NCBI GenBank assembly: GCA_016879935.1
Contig: JAACJQ010000137.1
Coordinates: 1 to 64,000, forward strand
From: Archangiaceae bacterium
GTDB lineage: Bacteria > Myxococcota > Myxococcia > Myxococcales > Myxococcaceae
Direction of reading: 5' to 3'
DNA: 64,000 nt
The notes under the pieces are model-generated. The model worked only from the letters and a program-made list of their open reading frames with translations, was not told where the DNA came from and made no database searches. Positions 35,858 to 45,316 of this stretch are shown piece by piece. Each line of letters begins with the position of its first letter. Position 1 is the first letter of the stretch. The position numbers and the translations under genes are program-made.

Positions 35858-36573
35858 TGCTGCGCACCGCGGCCATCGTGTTGCTGCTGTCGCTCGTGGC
35901 GGCCTGTCAGTGCACTCCGCGCTGTGACGGCGTGAACTGCGGAGGCTGCTGCGATTCGTCTGGCGAGTGCCTGTTGGGCACCAACACGGTGGCGTGTGGC
36001 GTCGACGGCCAGCGCTGTTTCACCTGTCGCACCGCTGACCAGGCGTGCTCGAAGGGGGGCTGTGTCGCAGCCCCGCACGGCGCGGCTGGAATCCTGGCGG
36101 GCGGGGCCGCAGGTGGCGCAGCGGGTGGCGCGTCGGGAGGTGGTGCGGCAGCGGGCGGTGCGGCAGGCGGCAGCGCGCTCCAACCCTTCGGTGATTTGCT
36201 CGCGAACGTCGGCCGCCCCTGCACGGCGCTCGCCGATGCGCCCGGCGGAGAGTGCAGCCCCGAGCTCACCTGTCTGCCCATCGTCGGGACGTCGCGGTTC
36301 GCCTGCCAGTACGCCTGTGTGAGTGGCATGTGTGGCGGCACCGGCCGGTGTCAGCTCGTGGTGGAAGGTGCCCGTTCGTGCACCGACTGCCAGCGGCCCT
36401 GCGTCGACAGCACCACCTGTCTGCCCGACGAGCTCTGCGTGGCGCGGGGCACTGGCCGCGTCTGCATGCCCAACTGTCTGCTCGTCGGAGCGCTGTGCCC
36501 GGGCTCGCAGCAGTGTCTTCCGGGCGGGCTCTGTTCGCAGGGCGGCCTCGTCTCCTACTGCCAGCGGTTCTGA
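35857..36573 (+). CDS. Ten-cysteine-module lipoprotein
   Basis: A 238-residue lipoprotein (lipobox VAAC). A ten-cysteine module containing GCCDSSGEC aligns with the one in the protein at 26036. A Gly/Ala linker (ILAGGAAGGAAGGASGGG) follows, and then a second, longer Cys-rich domain with about fourteen cysteines (GECSPELTCLP, CTDCQRPCVDSTTCLPDELC). It starts at 35857 inside the preceding stop, so it is coupled with the small helical protein. A surface location is inferred. Confidence 0.8.
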   Translation: MLRTAAIVLLLSLVAACQCTPRCDGVNCGGCCDSSGECLLGTNTVACGVDGQRCFTCRTADQACSKGGCVAAPHGAAGILAGGAAGGAAGGASGGGAAAGGAAGGSALQPFGDLLANVGRPCTALADAPGGECSPELTCLPIVGTSRFACQYACVSGMCGGTGRCQLVVEGARSCTDCQRPCVDSTTCLPDELCVARGTGRVCMPNCLLVGALCPGSQQCLPGGLCSQGGLVSYCQRF

Positions 36574-36576
36574 GTC

Positions 36577-37353
36577 ATGTCGAACGCGCTCCAGGGCTTG
36601 AGGCTTCGCCTCGGCGTGGAGGGCTTCCGCAGGCCGGTGGAGTCGTTCGCGCTCCCGTCGCTGCGTCGCGCCCTGCTCGTGTTCGCGCACATGGACGACG
36701 AGATCAACGCCGTGGGGCTCGTGCGCCGGCTGCGCGCGGCCGACGTCGAGGTCGACCTCGTGGTGTTGACCGACGGCGCGGCGAACCCGTGGACCGACGC
36801 TCGCGTCGTGGGCGAACGCACGCACTTCGAGTGCCGGCGTGACGAGCTCCTCGAGGCCACGGCCCTGCTCGGCGTGAACGCGCCAGTGCTCCCGGCGTTG
36901 CCCGACTCGAAGCTCAACGCGCACCTCGACGACGCCACCACCGCCGTCCACCGCGTGCTGGAGCAGCGTCGGCCCGGGCTCGTCGTCACCTTCGACCCGA
37001 AGGGCGTGAACGCGCACCCCGACCACATGGCGGCGCACGAAGCGACGAAGCGCGCGCTGGCTCGTACGAATGAACCGGCTGCGCTCGCCATGTTGCTGCC
37101 GCCGCCGCCGTTCTCGTTCGCGCTCGGAGCGGGCTTCCGCTCCGAGGCACCGCCCGACGTCGCGACGTTGCGCGTGACCGACGAGGAGCTCGAGCTGAAG
37201 GCCCGCGTGTTCGACGGCTACCGCTCGCAGCGCAAGACGCTCAAGCTGCTCACGGGCGGGCTCTCGCCGCGCACCTTCTTCGGCCTCTTTCGTGCCGAGT
37301 GGTACCTGTGGCTGTCGGCCGAGCAGACGCGTGGGTGGGTGGGCTCCAGCTGA
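36577..37353 (+). CDS. PIG-L (LmbE-like) family deacetylase
   Basis: A 258-residue zinc-dependent N-acetyl-sugar or similar amide deacetylase. The metal motif AHMDDEINAVG is a variant of AHPDDE; a second histidine motif is HPDHMAAHEATKRAL. The family includes LmbE, MshB and PIG-L. It follows the lipoprotein gene by three bases. No signal peptide is seen, so a cytoplasmic role in glycan or small-molecule processing is likely. Confidence 0.88.
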   Translation: MSNALQGLRLRLGVEGFRRPVESFALPSLRRALLVFAHMDDEINAVGLVRRLRAADVEVDLVVLTDGAANPWTDARVVGERTHFECRRDELLEATALLGVNAPVLPALPDSKLNAHLDDATTAVHRVLEQRRPGLVVTFDPKGVNAHPDHMAAHEATKRALARTNEPAALAMLLPPPPFSFALGAGFRSEAPPDVATLRVTDEELELKARVFDGYRSQRKTLKLLTGGLSPRTFFGLFRAEWYLWLSAEQTRGWVGSS

Positions 37354-37413
37354 TGGGCGCACGCCGGCGTGGTGCGCGCATCGTCGACGGGTAAGGTGCC
37401 GCGCCTTTCCCGA

Positions 37414-39756
37414 ATGAAGTCACTCCCGCTCACGCTCATGTCGTCTCTGCTCGCGGCCGCCGCGTTCGCGCAAGACGCTGCGCCCCACGAGGAGCGTCGC
37501 GGCCTCGCGCTGTCGGACCGGCTCGTGCTCGACGCCGACTCCATGTCGCGGCTGCCCGGAGAGACGTCGACGAACAACGTGCTCTCGCGCGTCTTCCTGC
37601 CGTCGCTGTTCGCGCTCGAAGAGAGCATGGGCTTCTCGGACATCGAGCACGAGCGCTTCTCGCTCGCCGGCAACTCGCCGATGTGGAGCGAGTTTCACCT
37701 CGAAGCGTTCAACGTCACCGACCCGTTCTTCGACGGCGCCTCGGCCTTCAAGGTGCCCACGGTGTTCCTCTCGGAGCTCGAGCTGCTGGCGGCGGAGTCT
37801 CCGTTTCACCGGTTCGGCGGCGGGCTTCGGTACGGCGTCACACCACGACCGGGCGCTCCGGCGCGCCGGGCCCGCGTCTCGTTCGGCATCGGCGGCGTGG
37901 GCGGCACCATTCCCGGCGCCGAGCCCATCTCCGACTTCATCACCACGAAGCACACCCGAAACCGCGCCACCCAACCCGAGGAGGATCGGCGCCGCTTCCT
38001 CGGCCGGTTGCAGGCAAGCCTGCTCGACACCGAGACCGTCGGCAGCCTCACGCTCCGCTCGGCCCTCGAGGTCGATGGCAACGTTCGCCATCACCAGTCG
38101 TTTCCCACCGCGGTTCGCGAGCAGCCCGGCCTTCCATTCGACGAGCGCACCTTGCGGGTCTCGGGCATCGCCGAGCTGGCGCCGAAGGACCGCTCGTGGC
38201 GCGCGTACGTGCTCTCGGAGTTTCGTCAGCGTGACAACCTCTTCACCGAGCGGCGCTACGCCCGCGACGAGACGCTCGGCCTGCGCAGCGGCGGCGTGAT
38301 GCTGGGCTTCACGTCGGGCGGCTTCCACGCAGGGCTGACGTACAAACACGACCGCCTCACCTCGAACGCGTGGAACTTCTCGCGTGAGGTGCGCGACGTC
38401 GACGGCGAGGGCTTCTTCCCCTTTCACCCGACGGGCGCGATGAACGCCGTGCGCGTCGACCTCGGCTACCGCGCACACGACGCCTACGTCTCGAGCGACA
38501 CGCGCGTGCTGGGGTGGACGGGGGGCACCACGCAGGAGCACGCGCTCACGCTCGACGGCGTTCCCATGGGCAGCGTCACCGTCGGCTCGAGCGCCACCAC
38601 CACCGTCATCGGCTCGCACCGCGTCGGCTATTCGCGCGCGTTTCGCTGGCGCCACGTCGAGCTCGCGGTCGATGGCTACGCCGTCATCAACCACGCCAAC
38701 GCGGCCGGCACCTCGGGCCTCTTTCTGCCCGACGTCGGCGCCGAGGTGATGGCCATCGGGCACGTGACGCCGTGGTTCCAGCCCTTCCTCGCGGTGGGGC
38801 GCACGCCCATCGGCGTCACCTCGCAGACGGCGCTCGCGCTCACGCCGGGGAACTTCACCGCCACCACCCACCGCGCCGACGGCCGCCTCGTGCAGACGTT
38901 CGGCGGCGAGTTCACCCGCATCGACCGGCTGCAGGGGCCCAGCATTCTCTCGGCGACGTTCGGCATCACCAGCCAACTCGGCCCGAAGTGGAAGTTCAGC
39001 GGGCAGGCGCTCGCGAAGGCGTGGCACGGGCTGGCGCGGCTCACCTTCGATGGAGCGCCCGAGCAGTACGGCCACTTCACCGGCGGCGTCTTCTTCTTCG
39101 ACGGCGCGCCGACGCGCTACCGGCTGGTGAACGACCCGCTCAACGAGACGCCCTACGGCGGGCAGGTGCAGCTCGAGGTCTCGCGCGTGCGTGACGAGAA
39201 CGGCTTCTTCTCGGCCGGCTTCTCGGCGGCGAACTTCTTCGGGCACCCGCCGTTCGGCAACGGCGCCTTCGGCAACGACATCGGGCTCGTCGACTGGCTG
39301 GGCGCGAACCCCAACGCCCGCTACCGGAGCGTGTCGAACACCGACGCCGATCGCGCCTTCATCTTGAAGGTGGCCGGCGGGCTCCGGCTGTGGCGCGCGC
39401 TGTGGGGCTCGTTCACCGTCTTCTACAAAGATGGGCAGCCGTTCGGCTTCTTCGACACCTTCGTCGAAGACGGGCAGGTGGCGACGCGGCTGCGCTCGAA
39501 CCGCGGCTCGGCCATGCAGATTTCGTCGCCCCTCATCGGCTGGCGCGAGGACTACCAGGTCGAGGTCGACCTTCGGCTCGGCTACGACTTCGAGCTCGGC
39601 CGCGGGTGGCAGCTGCGCGCGGGGCTGGTGGTGGCGAACGTGTTCGACCTGGGCAACGAGGTGAGCGAGCGCCACTGGGAGCCGTACGACCGCTCGGCCC
39701 TCGAGCTGCAACTGCCGCGCAGCATGAACTTGAGCCTCGAGCTGCTGGGCCCGTGA
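37414..39756 (+). CDS. TonB-dependent-receptor-like outer membrane protein
   Basis: A 780-residue outer-membrane protein. Signal peptide ends at AAAFA. Residues about 30-125 resemble a plug: RFSLAGNSPMWSEFHLEAFNVTDPFF and a VFLSELELL strand. The remainder alternates amphipathic strands and ends in LSLELLGP without a terminal aromatic. The N-terminal carboxypeptidase-like domain that many such receptors have is absent. A 21-base gap separates it from the next gene. It may move or bind a large substrate across the outer membrane. Confidence 0.75.
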   Translation: MKSLPLTLMSSLLAAAAFAQDAAPHEERRGLALSDRLVLDADSMSRLPGETSTNNVLSRVFLPSLFALEESMGFSDIEHERFSLAGNSPMWSEFHLEAFNVTDPFFDGASAFKVPTVFLSELELLAAESPFHRFGGGLRYGVTPRPGAPARRARVSFGIGGVGGTIPGAEPISDFITTKHTRNRATQPEEDRRRFLGRLQASLLDTETVGSLTLRSALEVDGNVRHHQSFPTAVREQPGLPFDERTLRVSGIAELAPKDRSWRAYVLSEFRQRDNLFTERRYARDETLGLRSGGVMLGFTSGGFHAGLTYKHDRLTSNAWNFSREVRDVDGEGFFPFHPTGAMNAVRVDLGYRAHDAYVSSDTRVLGWTGGTTQEHALTLDGVPMGSVTVGSSATTTVIGSHRVGYSRAFRWRHVELAVDGYAVINHANAAGTSGLFLPDVGAEVMAIGHVTPWFQPFLAVGRTPIGVTSQTALALTPGNFTATTHRADGRLVQTFGGEFTRIDRLQGPSILSATFGITSQLGPKWKFSGQALAKAWHGLARLTFDGAPEQYGHFTGGVFFFDGAPTRYRLVNDPLNETPYGGQVQLEVSRVRDENGFFSAGFSAANFFGHPPFGNGAFGNDIGLVDWLGANPNARYRSVSNTDADRAFILKVAGGLRLWRALWGSFTVFYKDGQPFGFFDTFVEDGQVATRLRSNRGSAMQISSPLIGWREDYQVEVDLRLGYDFELGRGWQLRAGLVVANVFDLGNEVSERHWEPYDRSALELQLPRSMNLSLELLGP

Positions 39757-39777
39757 GTTTGCGCGTAGGCTCGCGTC

Positions 39778-42285
39778 GTGCCGTTCCTTCTGCTGCTCGC
39801 GCTCGCGGCGACGCCTGAACTGCAGCTCGAGCCCGCAGGGCCGGTGACGCTCGCGCTGGGCCAGACGTTTCGGGCACGCGCGGCGGCGGGCCCGGCGACG
39901 ACGCTGGTGGTGTGGGAGTCGGGTGGGCGCCTCGGCATTCGGGCTGGCTCGGTGCACGCCGCGCGCTTCGACCCCGCGGCGAACACGCTGCTCGACCCCG
40001 AGGGTCTGCTCGTCTCGGCACCGCTGGGCTCGAACCCGGCGGTGGCCTGGCAGAACGACCTCGGCGTGTGGCTCGTGGTGTACGAGTTCGACACCGACGT
40101 CTGGCTGCGGCTCGTTCGCCCCGACGGCACGTTTCACCCCGCGACGTCGACGCCGCTGCGGGTGGGGCCGGGTCGGGCGCCCCGCGTGGCGAGCGTGTCG
40201 ATGGGGTACGTGGTGACGGCCGAGGCGGTGCAGCCGGTGGTGTGGCGGTTCGCGCTCGCGACGACCCGCCTCGACGCGTCGGCCGTTCGGCTCTCACAGA
40301 GCGCGCTGCCCTGGGAGAGCACGGTGGCCGTCAGCGGCTTCCAGACCGACGTGAGCTCGGCGTTCTGGGTGACGCAGCAGACGCTCTTCAGGGCGACGGT
40401 GCCGCTGCTCGGCGCGCCGTCGGTTCCAGCCGGGGTGCTCAACGGCGCGCGCACCCTCGACGGCGTCGTGGCGGTGACACCCGGGTTCGTCGTCGCGACG
40501 CGGCTGGCCACCGACGCGGGCCTCCTGGTGCCCCAGCTCGTCGTCGTGAGCGATGGGGCGTCGCCTCAGCTCGTCACGCTGCCCATCGCGGAGTCCTCGG
40601 TCGAGACATCGGTGACGCAGGGCGTGGCTGGCGAAGCCTACGCGGTGAGCGTGCAGGAGGGCGCCGGTGCCAGGTTCTGGAAGTACGTCGACGGTGGCGC
40701 GTTCGAGCTGAGCCCGTCCATCGTCTTCTCGGCGAACGCGGCCGCGGTGGCCTTCCACCCGGCGATGGGCTCCATGTCGGCGTGGTCGACGTTCAATGAC
40801 GGCGTGTTCGCGCGGAAGGGCCCGCTCGAAGCAGGGCCGGCGGCGAGCAGCCGGCAGCTCGGCTTCGCGCGCGGTGGGCACGCCAACGCCAGCGTCGCGT
40901 CATGGGCGGGCGGAGACGTCGCCGTCTGGCAGGTGGTGGGTGGCAGCCCTCCGTCGGTCAACGCGACGAACGTGGCGCGGCACATTCTGGGCGACGGCGG
41001 AGTCGAGCCGATGCGCGCCGTCGCTCACGCCGTCACGCGCTTCGACGACGTCTCGGTAGCCGCGGCCGGTCGCGAGTACGGGGTGCTCTCGGGCACGCGG
41101 CTGTACGTGAACACCGTCGGCACCTCCACGTTCCTTCCGCTCGCGCCGGGTCTGCTCTACCCGCGCGTGACGACCGACCGGAGCGGGCGCCTTCTCGTGA
41201 CGGGCATGCTGCAGGTCGGGGTCGAAGAGGAGGCGTGGGTGTTTCGCCGCGACGCCGGCGCGACTGCGTTCAGCCAGCAGCAGCTCTTCCCCGCCGCCTC
41301 GCCGCAGCCCCTCAGGCCGCGCCTCGCGCTCGACCGCGCCGGCACCTCGGGCCTCGCCATCATCAACCCCGCCGAAGAACTCTGGGGCACGCGACTGACG
41401 GCAGACCTCGTCGCGCGCGACGATGGTGGCTTTCTCATCACCAACGCGACCTCGGCGTACCCCGAGCTGGTGGCTGATGAAGCAGGCGGCTTCCTCGTGC
41501 TGTCGACCGACTACGACAACGTCTGGGTTCGGCGTGTCGTCGACGGGGGGCTCGCCGACGAGCGAATGATTCTCACCGGCTTCTGGGACCTGGGGAGCGT
41601 CATCGAGGTGCCGGGTGGTGCCCTGGCAATGGCGACGTCACGCACGACGGGCGACGCGGTGGCGGTGACGCTCTCGCTCGATGGCGGTGTCGTCGTCGCG
41701 CGCCAGCAGACGGTGGCGGCGGGCCTCCCCCACACCAACCACGCAGCTGCAGCGGTGGCCGACGACCACGTCACGTTCGTCTTCGGTCGTTACGACGTCG
41801 ACGCGGGCGCGCCAACGACGCGCTTCATTCAGTGGCCTCGCGGTGGGCCCGGCGCCACCTGTCGTGAGTCGTGGGAGTGCCGGCTCATGGCGACCTGTAC
41901 CTTCGGCATCTGCGTGGTGCCCCTGTCCGATGCGGGCGTCGAGGTCGATCCTGACGGCGGAACGGACGCAGGTGTCGATGCGGGAGCGATGGAGGATGCA
42001 GGCGCGGTGGGGGACGCGGGCGTCGACGCTGGCCTCACCGTGGTCGACGCAGGAACTGGCGATGCAGGCGCACCGGATTCGGGAGTCGAGGACGCGGGCA
42101 CCATCGACGCGGGCGTGATGCTTGAAGATGCGGGAGTCATCGATGGTGGTTCGCCTGGTGATGGTGTTCCTACCGAGCATCAGTACCGCGCGGGCTGTGA
42201 CTGTCAGCAGACAGGTGGAGCGCCTGTGGTGCTGCTCGGAGTGCTGCTGCTGTGGTGGCGGCGGCGATCTGGCCGAGGTGGTTAG
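39778..42285 (+). CDS. Large surface protein with MYXO-CTERM-like sorting tail
   Basis: An 835-residue protein from GTG 39778 with a short N-terminal signal segment. The bulk is beta-rich, with many W- and D-containing repeats that look like a propeller (VVWESGG, PAVAWQND, VAFHPAMGSMSAWSTF). About 700-715 is a Cys-rich segment (CRESWECRLMATC). It is followed by an Asp-Ala-Gly linker (about 720-800), and then GCDCQQTGG, a hydrophobic run and WWRRRSGRGG: the tripartite form of a MYXO-CTERM sorting signal (Cys motif, helix, Arg). It follows the outer-membrane protein closely. Confidence 0.78.
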   Translation: MPFLLLLALAATPELQLEPAGPVTLALGQTFRARAAAGPATTLVVWESGGRLGIRAGSVHAARFDPAANTLLDPEGLLVSAPLGSNPAVAWQNDLGVWLVVYEFDTDVWLRLVRPDGTFHPATSTPLRVGPGRAPRVASVSMGYVVTAEAVQPVVWRFALATTRLDASAVRLSQSALPWESTVAVSGFQTDVSSAFWVTQQTLFRATVPLLGAPSVPAGVLNGARTLDGVVAVTPGFVVATRLATDAGLLVPQLVVVSDGASPQLVTLPIAESSVETSVTQGVAGEAYAVSVQEGAGARFWKYVDGGAFELSPSIVFSANAAAVAFHPAMGSMSAWSTFNDGVFARKGPLEAGPAASSRQLGFARGGHANASVASWAGGDVAVWQVVGGSPPSVNATNVARHILGDGGVEPMRAVAHAVTRFDDVSVAAAGREYGVLSGTRLYVNTVGTSTFLPLAPGLLYPRVTTDRSGRLLVTGMLQVGVEEEAWVFRRDAGATAFSQQQLFPAASPQPLRPRLALDRAGTSGLAIINPAEELWGTRLTADLVARDDGGFLITNATSAYPELVADEAGGFLVLSTDYDNVWVRRVVDGGLADERMILTGFWDLGSVIEVPGGALAMATSRTTGDAVAVTLSLDGGVVVARQQTVAAGLPHTNHAAAAVADDHVTFVFGRYDVDAGAPTTRFIQWPRGGPGATCRESWECRLMATCTFGICVVPLSDAGVEVDPDGGTDAGVDAGAMEDAGAVGDAGVDAGLTVVDAGTGDAGAPDSGVEDAGTIDAGVMLEDAGVIDGGSPGDGVPTEHQYRAGCDCQQTGGAPVVLLGVLLLWWRRRSGRGG

Positions 42286-42607
42286 GCGCAGACCTGAGCG
42301 GTCGTGACGGTTCGGCCGAACGTCGTGTCGAGTTGCTCGACTTCTTCGCACGGGCCCCGCGACGGCAATCGCACCGGTCAGTGCCCACCACGTACGGCAG
42401 CCGTCTGCTGTGGTGGCGACGCCTTCACCGAGTCGTCGCGTGCCGGCATTTCTGAAGGCAGCGCTGGATTCGCAGCACAAGAAGCTCGCGAACATCAGAC
42501 GACGCCTCTCGTGGTGCGACGTCTTGCCGTGTGTCGTCCACGAGATGACGCCTGTGAAGCCTCCGTTGGGCTCGGCCATGAGCGGTGGCGGCAGCATCGG
42601 CCCCACC

Positions 42608-42659
42608 GCGTGCCGGCATTCCTGAACGCCATGCGGCACCGAAAGCTCGCGAACGGCAA
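42608..42659. repeat. Hairpin-bearing degenerate repeat, copy B
   Basis: The best preserved copy. GTGCCGGCAT pairs with ATGCGGCAC (one bulge) around an 11-base loop, followed by GAAAGCTCGCGAACGGCAA. A weaker copy begins near 42441 (GTGCCGGCATTTCTGAAG) and has AAGCTCGCGAAC as well. Confidence 0.65.
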
Positions 42660-42713
42660 ACAGCTCCTGTCGTGGCGCAACGTCTTCATGGATCCCTGCG
42701 CGTGACGTCACCG

Positions 42714-42751
42714 CTGAACGCCATGCGGCACTGAAAGCTGGCGAACAGCAA
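42714..42751. repeat. Degenerate repeat, copy C
   Basis: Thirty-eight bases that match copy B at 42622-42659 with only four differences: CTGAACGCCATGCGGCAC, then GAAAGCT and GCGAAC. The left arm of the hairpin is degraded here. A fourth partial copy follows near 42805 (ATTCCTGAACG, CTCCTGTCGTG). Confidence 0.65.
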
Positions 42752-43094
42752 TGAGGCTTCAGCGAGTCGTTGCGTGCGGGCCGCCGAGAGCCCGTCGTCG
42801 TCGATTCCTGAACGGCTCGCGAGCCTCCTGTCGTGACGCGACTTTCCTCACGGAGTCCTCGCGTGCAACGTCGGCCCCGGTCGTGCGCGAGCTTTCGGCG
42901 CAGCGGGCCAGGTTCAGGGGTCGAGTGGCCCCGGGTCCCCTCGCGGTGAAAGGGCACGGACTGCGCACGTTCCATCTGAGCTGGCGCCCCTCGATGCTTC
43001 TGAGCCCACGCCTTCACCGCTCACCCAGGTGCCCGAAGGTTGCGGTCGACCGAACCTGCCCGAGTGTTGGTTGCCCGCGAAGGCACGTCGTCCT

Positions 43095-43916
43095 TCAGCC
43101 CGACGGAACCCAGACACCTCGCGTGTGCGCGAAGAACTCGAGCACCTCTCCACTCCTCCGCGCACGAGAGAAGGGGGCGCCCTCGTACAGTTCCCGCTCG
43201 AGTCGTTGCAGCAGCGCGTGCGGCAGTGGCGCGGTGCTCGGGTCGAGGCGCTGCCGCAGTTCACGAAGCGCGGAGCGGCTCTCGTCGACGAACTCCCCGT
43301 TTTCCTCTGGCTCGTTGAACAGCGCGATGCCCTCGTCGACGCACGCCCACGCGTCGGTCGCCTTCGTCACTGGAGCAGCCTCCCGTGCCCGCTCGAGCCA
43401 CACGCCGAGCAGGTGCGCGGTTCGCTCGAGGAACGCGGTGAAGTCGGCCGCGTCTCCTTGCGACAGCGGCTTCTCGGTGTAGCTGCGCACGGTCTCGGGC
43501 CGCCTGCCGCCGCGCTTCCCCGGCGGGGCGAGCAGCACGAAGGCCTGACCAGGGCCGCCCCCGATGACGAGCGCGGTCTGCACATCGCGGTTCGTCCTGT
43601 TGCCTCTCCACGCGCGGAAGGTGTCGACGAAGTGCGCCGTCTCGGATGAAGCGAAGTCGGCGCACGAGAAGAGGTTCGTGCGCGCCGCGTGGCCGGGGAA
43701 GCCCTGCCAGCCGTCGTGCAACGAGAGGAACGCGCGGTACGCCTTCGGCAACGGTCCATGCAGCGCTTCGAGGTCGCGCAGCGCCGAAGCAGTCGCAGGC
43801 GCGCCACGGCGAACGGTGGCCCCGCCCCGAAACCCCGGAGGCGCCGACGGCAGCGCCCGCAGCGATGCGTCGCGTTCGTCGATGAGGTCGATGAGTCGCC
43901 GCAGGGCCGTCGTCAT
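43095..43916 (-). CDS. SMI1/KNR4 (SUKH) family protein
   Basis: A 273-residue cytoplasmic protein with a SUKH signature at about residues 45-75: LRDLEALHGPLPKAYRAFL and LHDGWQGFPG. SUKH proteins are often immunity proteins for polymorphic toxins, but no toxin gene is next to this one. The C-terminal 100 residues are helical and have no recognised motif. It is divergent from the metalloprotease gene. Confidence 0.75.
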   Translation of the reverse strand: MTTALRRLIDLIDERDASLRALPSAPPGFRGGATVRRGAPATASALRDLEALHGPLPKAYRAFLSLHDGWQGFPGHAARTNLFSCADFASSETAHFVDTFRAWRGNRTNRDVQTALVIGGGPGQAFVLLAPPGKRGGRRPETVRSYTEKPLSQGDAADFTAFLERTAHLLGVWLERAREAAPVTKATDAWACVDEGIALFNEPEENGEFVDESRSALRELRQRLDPSTAPLPHALLQRLERELYEGAPFSRARRSGEVLEFFAHTRGVWVPSG

Positions 43917-43960
43917 GCCCTGATGCTACGCGCTTCGCCCGGCGCGATGCCTGACGCACA

Positions 43961-45316
43961 ATGGGTGGCATGCGATGGGCGGGGGTCGTTTCGTCGATGG
44001 TGTTGTCGGGCTGCGCGGCGCAGCGCTTCGGCGCCGGGGTCGACGTGATGCAGGTGACGAGCCCGCACTTCGAGGCCATCGGAGACGTGCCTACGCAGCG
44101 GCTCGAGCTCGAGGTCGGCCGGCTCGAGCAGCTCTACGACGTGTTCGCGGTGTTCTTCAAAGCCGAGCCACATCTCGGCCAGCGCATTCGCGTCGCGGTG
44201 ATGCGCGAGCAGGAGCCCGCGGAGTTCGTCGACGATGCGGGCGGCTTCGTCACCACGGGCGCGCTCGAGCCCTTCGTCATCACGAGCGTGGGTGAAGACT
44301 CGCGCTTCTTCGTCACCAACGCCCACGAGCTGGTGCACCTGCTCAGTGCGTACGCGCTGCCCGGCCAGCCGCGCTGGTTCTCCGAGGGCATCGCCAGCTT
44401 CTTCGAGGACGCGCACTTTCAGACCGACGGCTCCATCAAGATGGGCACCTGGCGCGACGTCTACGTGTGGACGAGCGTCGACGACCTGCTCTCGTGGGAC
44501 TCGCGCCCCGTTCGGCTGGCCGACAGCGGTCCGCTCTACGCGACGGCGCGCGCGCTGCTCTTCTATCTGGCGAACCGTGACGAGCAGCGGCTCGAGCGCC
44601 TGCTCGAGGGGCTCCGGGGCCGACGGCCGGTCGCCGAGCTGTACGCCGAGCTCTTTCCTGCCGAGGAGCGGGTGGCGTTGCTCGAGCGCGTGAAGGCCTT
44701 CGTGGCCGAGCAGAAGTTCTCGGCCTGGCGAACCCGGCTGCTGCGAGAGAGTTCGTTGTCGACGCCGCGCCGGCTCGAGCCGTGGGAGGTCGCCTTGTGG
44801 CGCAGTCAGCTCTTTCGGGCGACGGGCCGGTACGCCCTCGCACACACGGCCCTCGTCGAAGCGAAGACGCGGGCGCCCACCCCCGAGCCACCTGCGCTGA
44901 TGGCCGAGCGCATCGAGCGCGGCGAATGGGTCGACGCCCCCGACGCGCCAGAGCCCCTCGTGCAGCTCGCGCTCTCCGAAGCCGATGACCGCTCGTACGC
45001 CGAGCGCCTCTTCGCAGCACGGGCGGCCACCACGCAGCTGCCCACCTCGGCGCTCGCGTTCTTGAGGCTGGCACGCGCTGCACGAACCGTGCGGCAGTAC
45101 GACGAGGCGCTGGTGGCCGCGCGGCAGGCGGCGGCGCTCGCTCCCTGGTCGACCGCCGCGGTGTTCGAACAGAGCCGGGCGCTCTCGGGGCTCGGCCGGT
45201 GCCGCGAGGCTTCCGCTGCGTTCTCGCTCGCGGTGGGCATGCTCGAGTCTCCCGAGCCATCGTGGGTGACGAAGCAGCAGAAGGCCATCGTGCAGGGCTG
45301 CCGGGAGCGCACGTGA
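43961..45316 (+). CDS. Putative zinc metalloprotease lipoprotein with TPR tail
   Basis: A 451-residue lipoprotein (lipobox VLSGC). The motif HELVHLLSAY gives the zinc HExxH, and WFSEGIASFFE may supply the third ligand as in gluzincins. Residues about 250-445 are TPR-like (LALSEADDRSYAERLFAARAA, AFLRLARAARTVRQYDEALVAAR). The stop overlaps a small downstream frame (GTGA at 45313). The substrate is unknown. It was probably co-transcribed with the Sel1-type lipoprotein gene downstream. Confidence 0.8.
   Translation: MGGMRWAGVVSSMVLSGCAAQRFGAGVDVMQVTSPHFEAIGDVPTQRLELEVGRLEQLYDVFAVFFKAEPHLGQRIRVAVMREQEPAEFVDDAGGFVTTGALEPFVITSVGEDSRFFVTNAHELVHLLSAYALPGQPRWFSEGIASFFEDAHFQTDGSIKMGTWRDVYVWTSVDDLLSWDSRPVRLADSGPLYATARALLFYLANRDEQRLERLLEGLRGRRPVAELYAELFPAEERVALLERVKAFVAEQKFSAWRTRLLRESSLSTPRRLEPWEVALWRSQLFRATGRYALAHTALVEAKTRAPTPEPPALMAERIERGEWVDAPDAPEPLVQLALSEADDRSYAERLFAARAATTQLPTSALAFLRLARAARTVRQYDEALVAARQAAALAPWSTAAVFEQSRALSGLGRCREASAAFSLAVGMLESPEPSWVTKQQKAIVQGCRERT

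Larger units (their letters stand above)
42286..43094. other. Non-coding gap with degenerate repeats
   Basis: No convincing gene is seen in this 809-base gap. Open frames exist on both strands but none has a plausible start, conserved motif or codon pattern. It does contain several degenerate copies of a roughly 90-base repeat (see the repeat entries). The last about 190 bases (42900-43094) show nothing recognisable. Confidence 0.7.

Noticed and set aside
37420-40137. A 905-codon open frame on the minus strand opposite the outer-membrane protein
   Set aside because: It has a composition rich in Arg and His, as expected for an antisense frame, and no conserved motif; the plus-strand gene is convincing.
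42304-42705. A 133-codon frame with a repeated RVPAFL / KLAN peptide
   Set aside because: The repeats change frame between copies and one contains a stop; a repeat element fits better than a gene.
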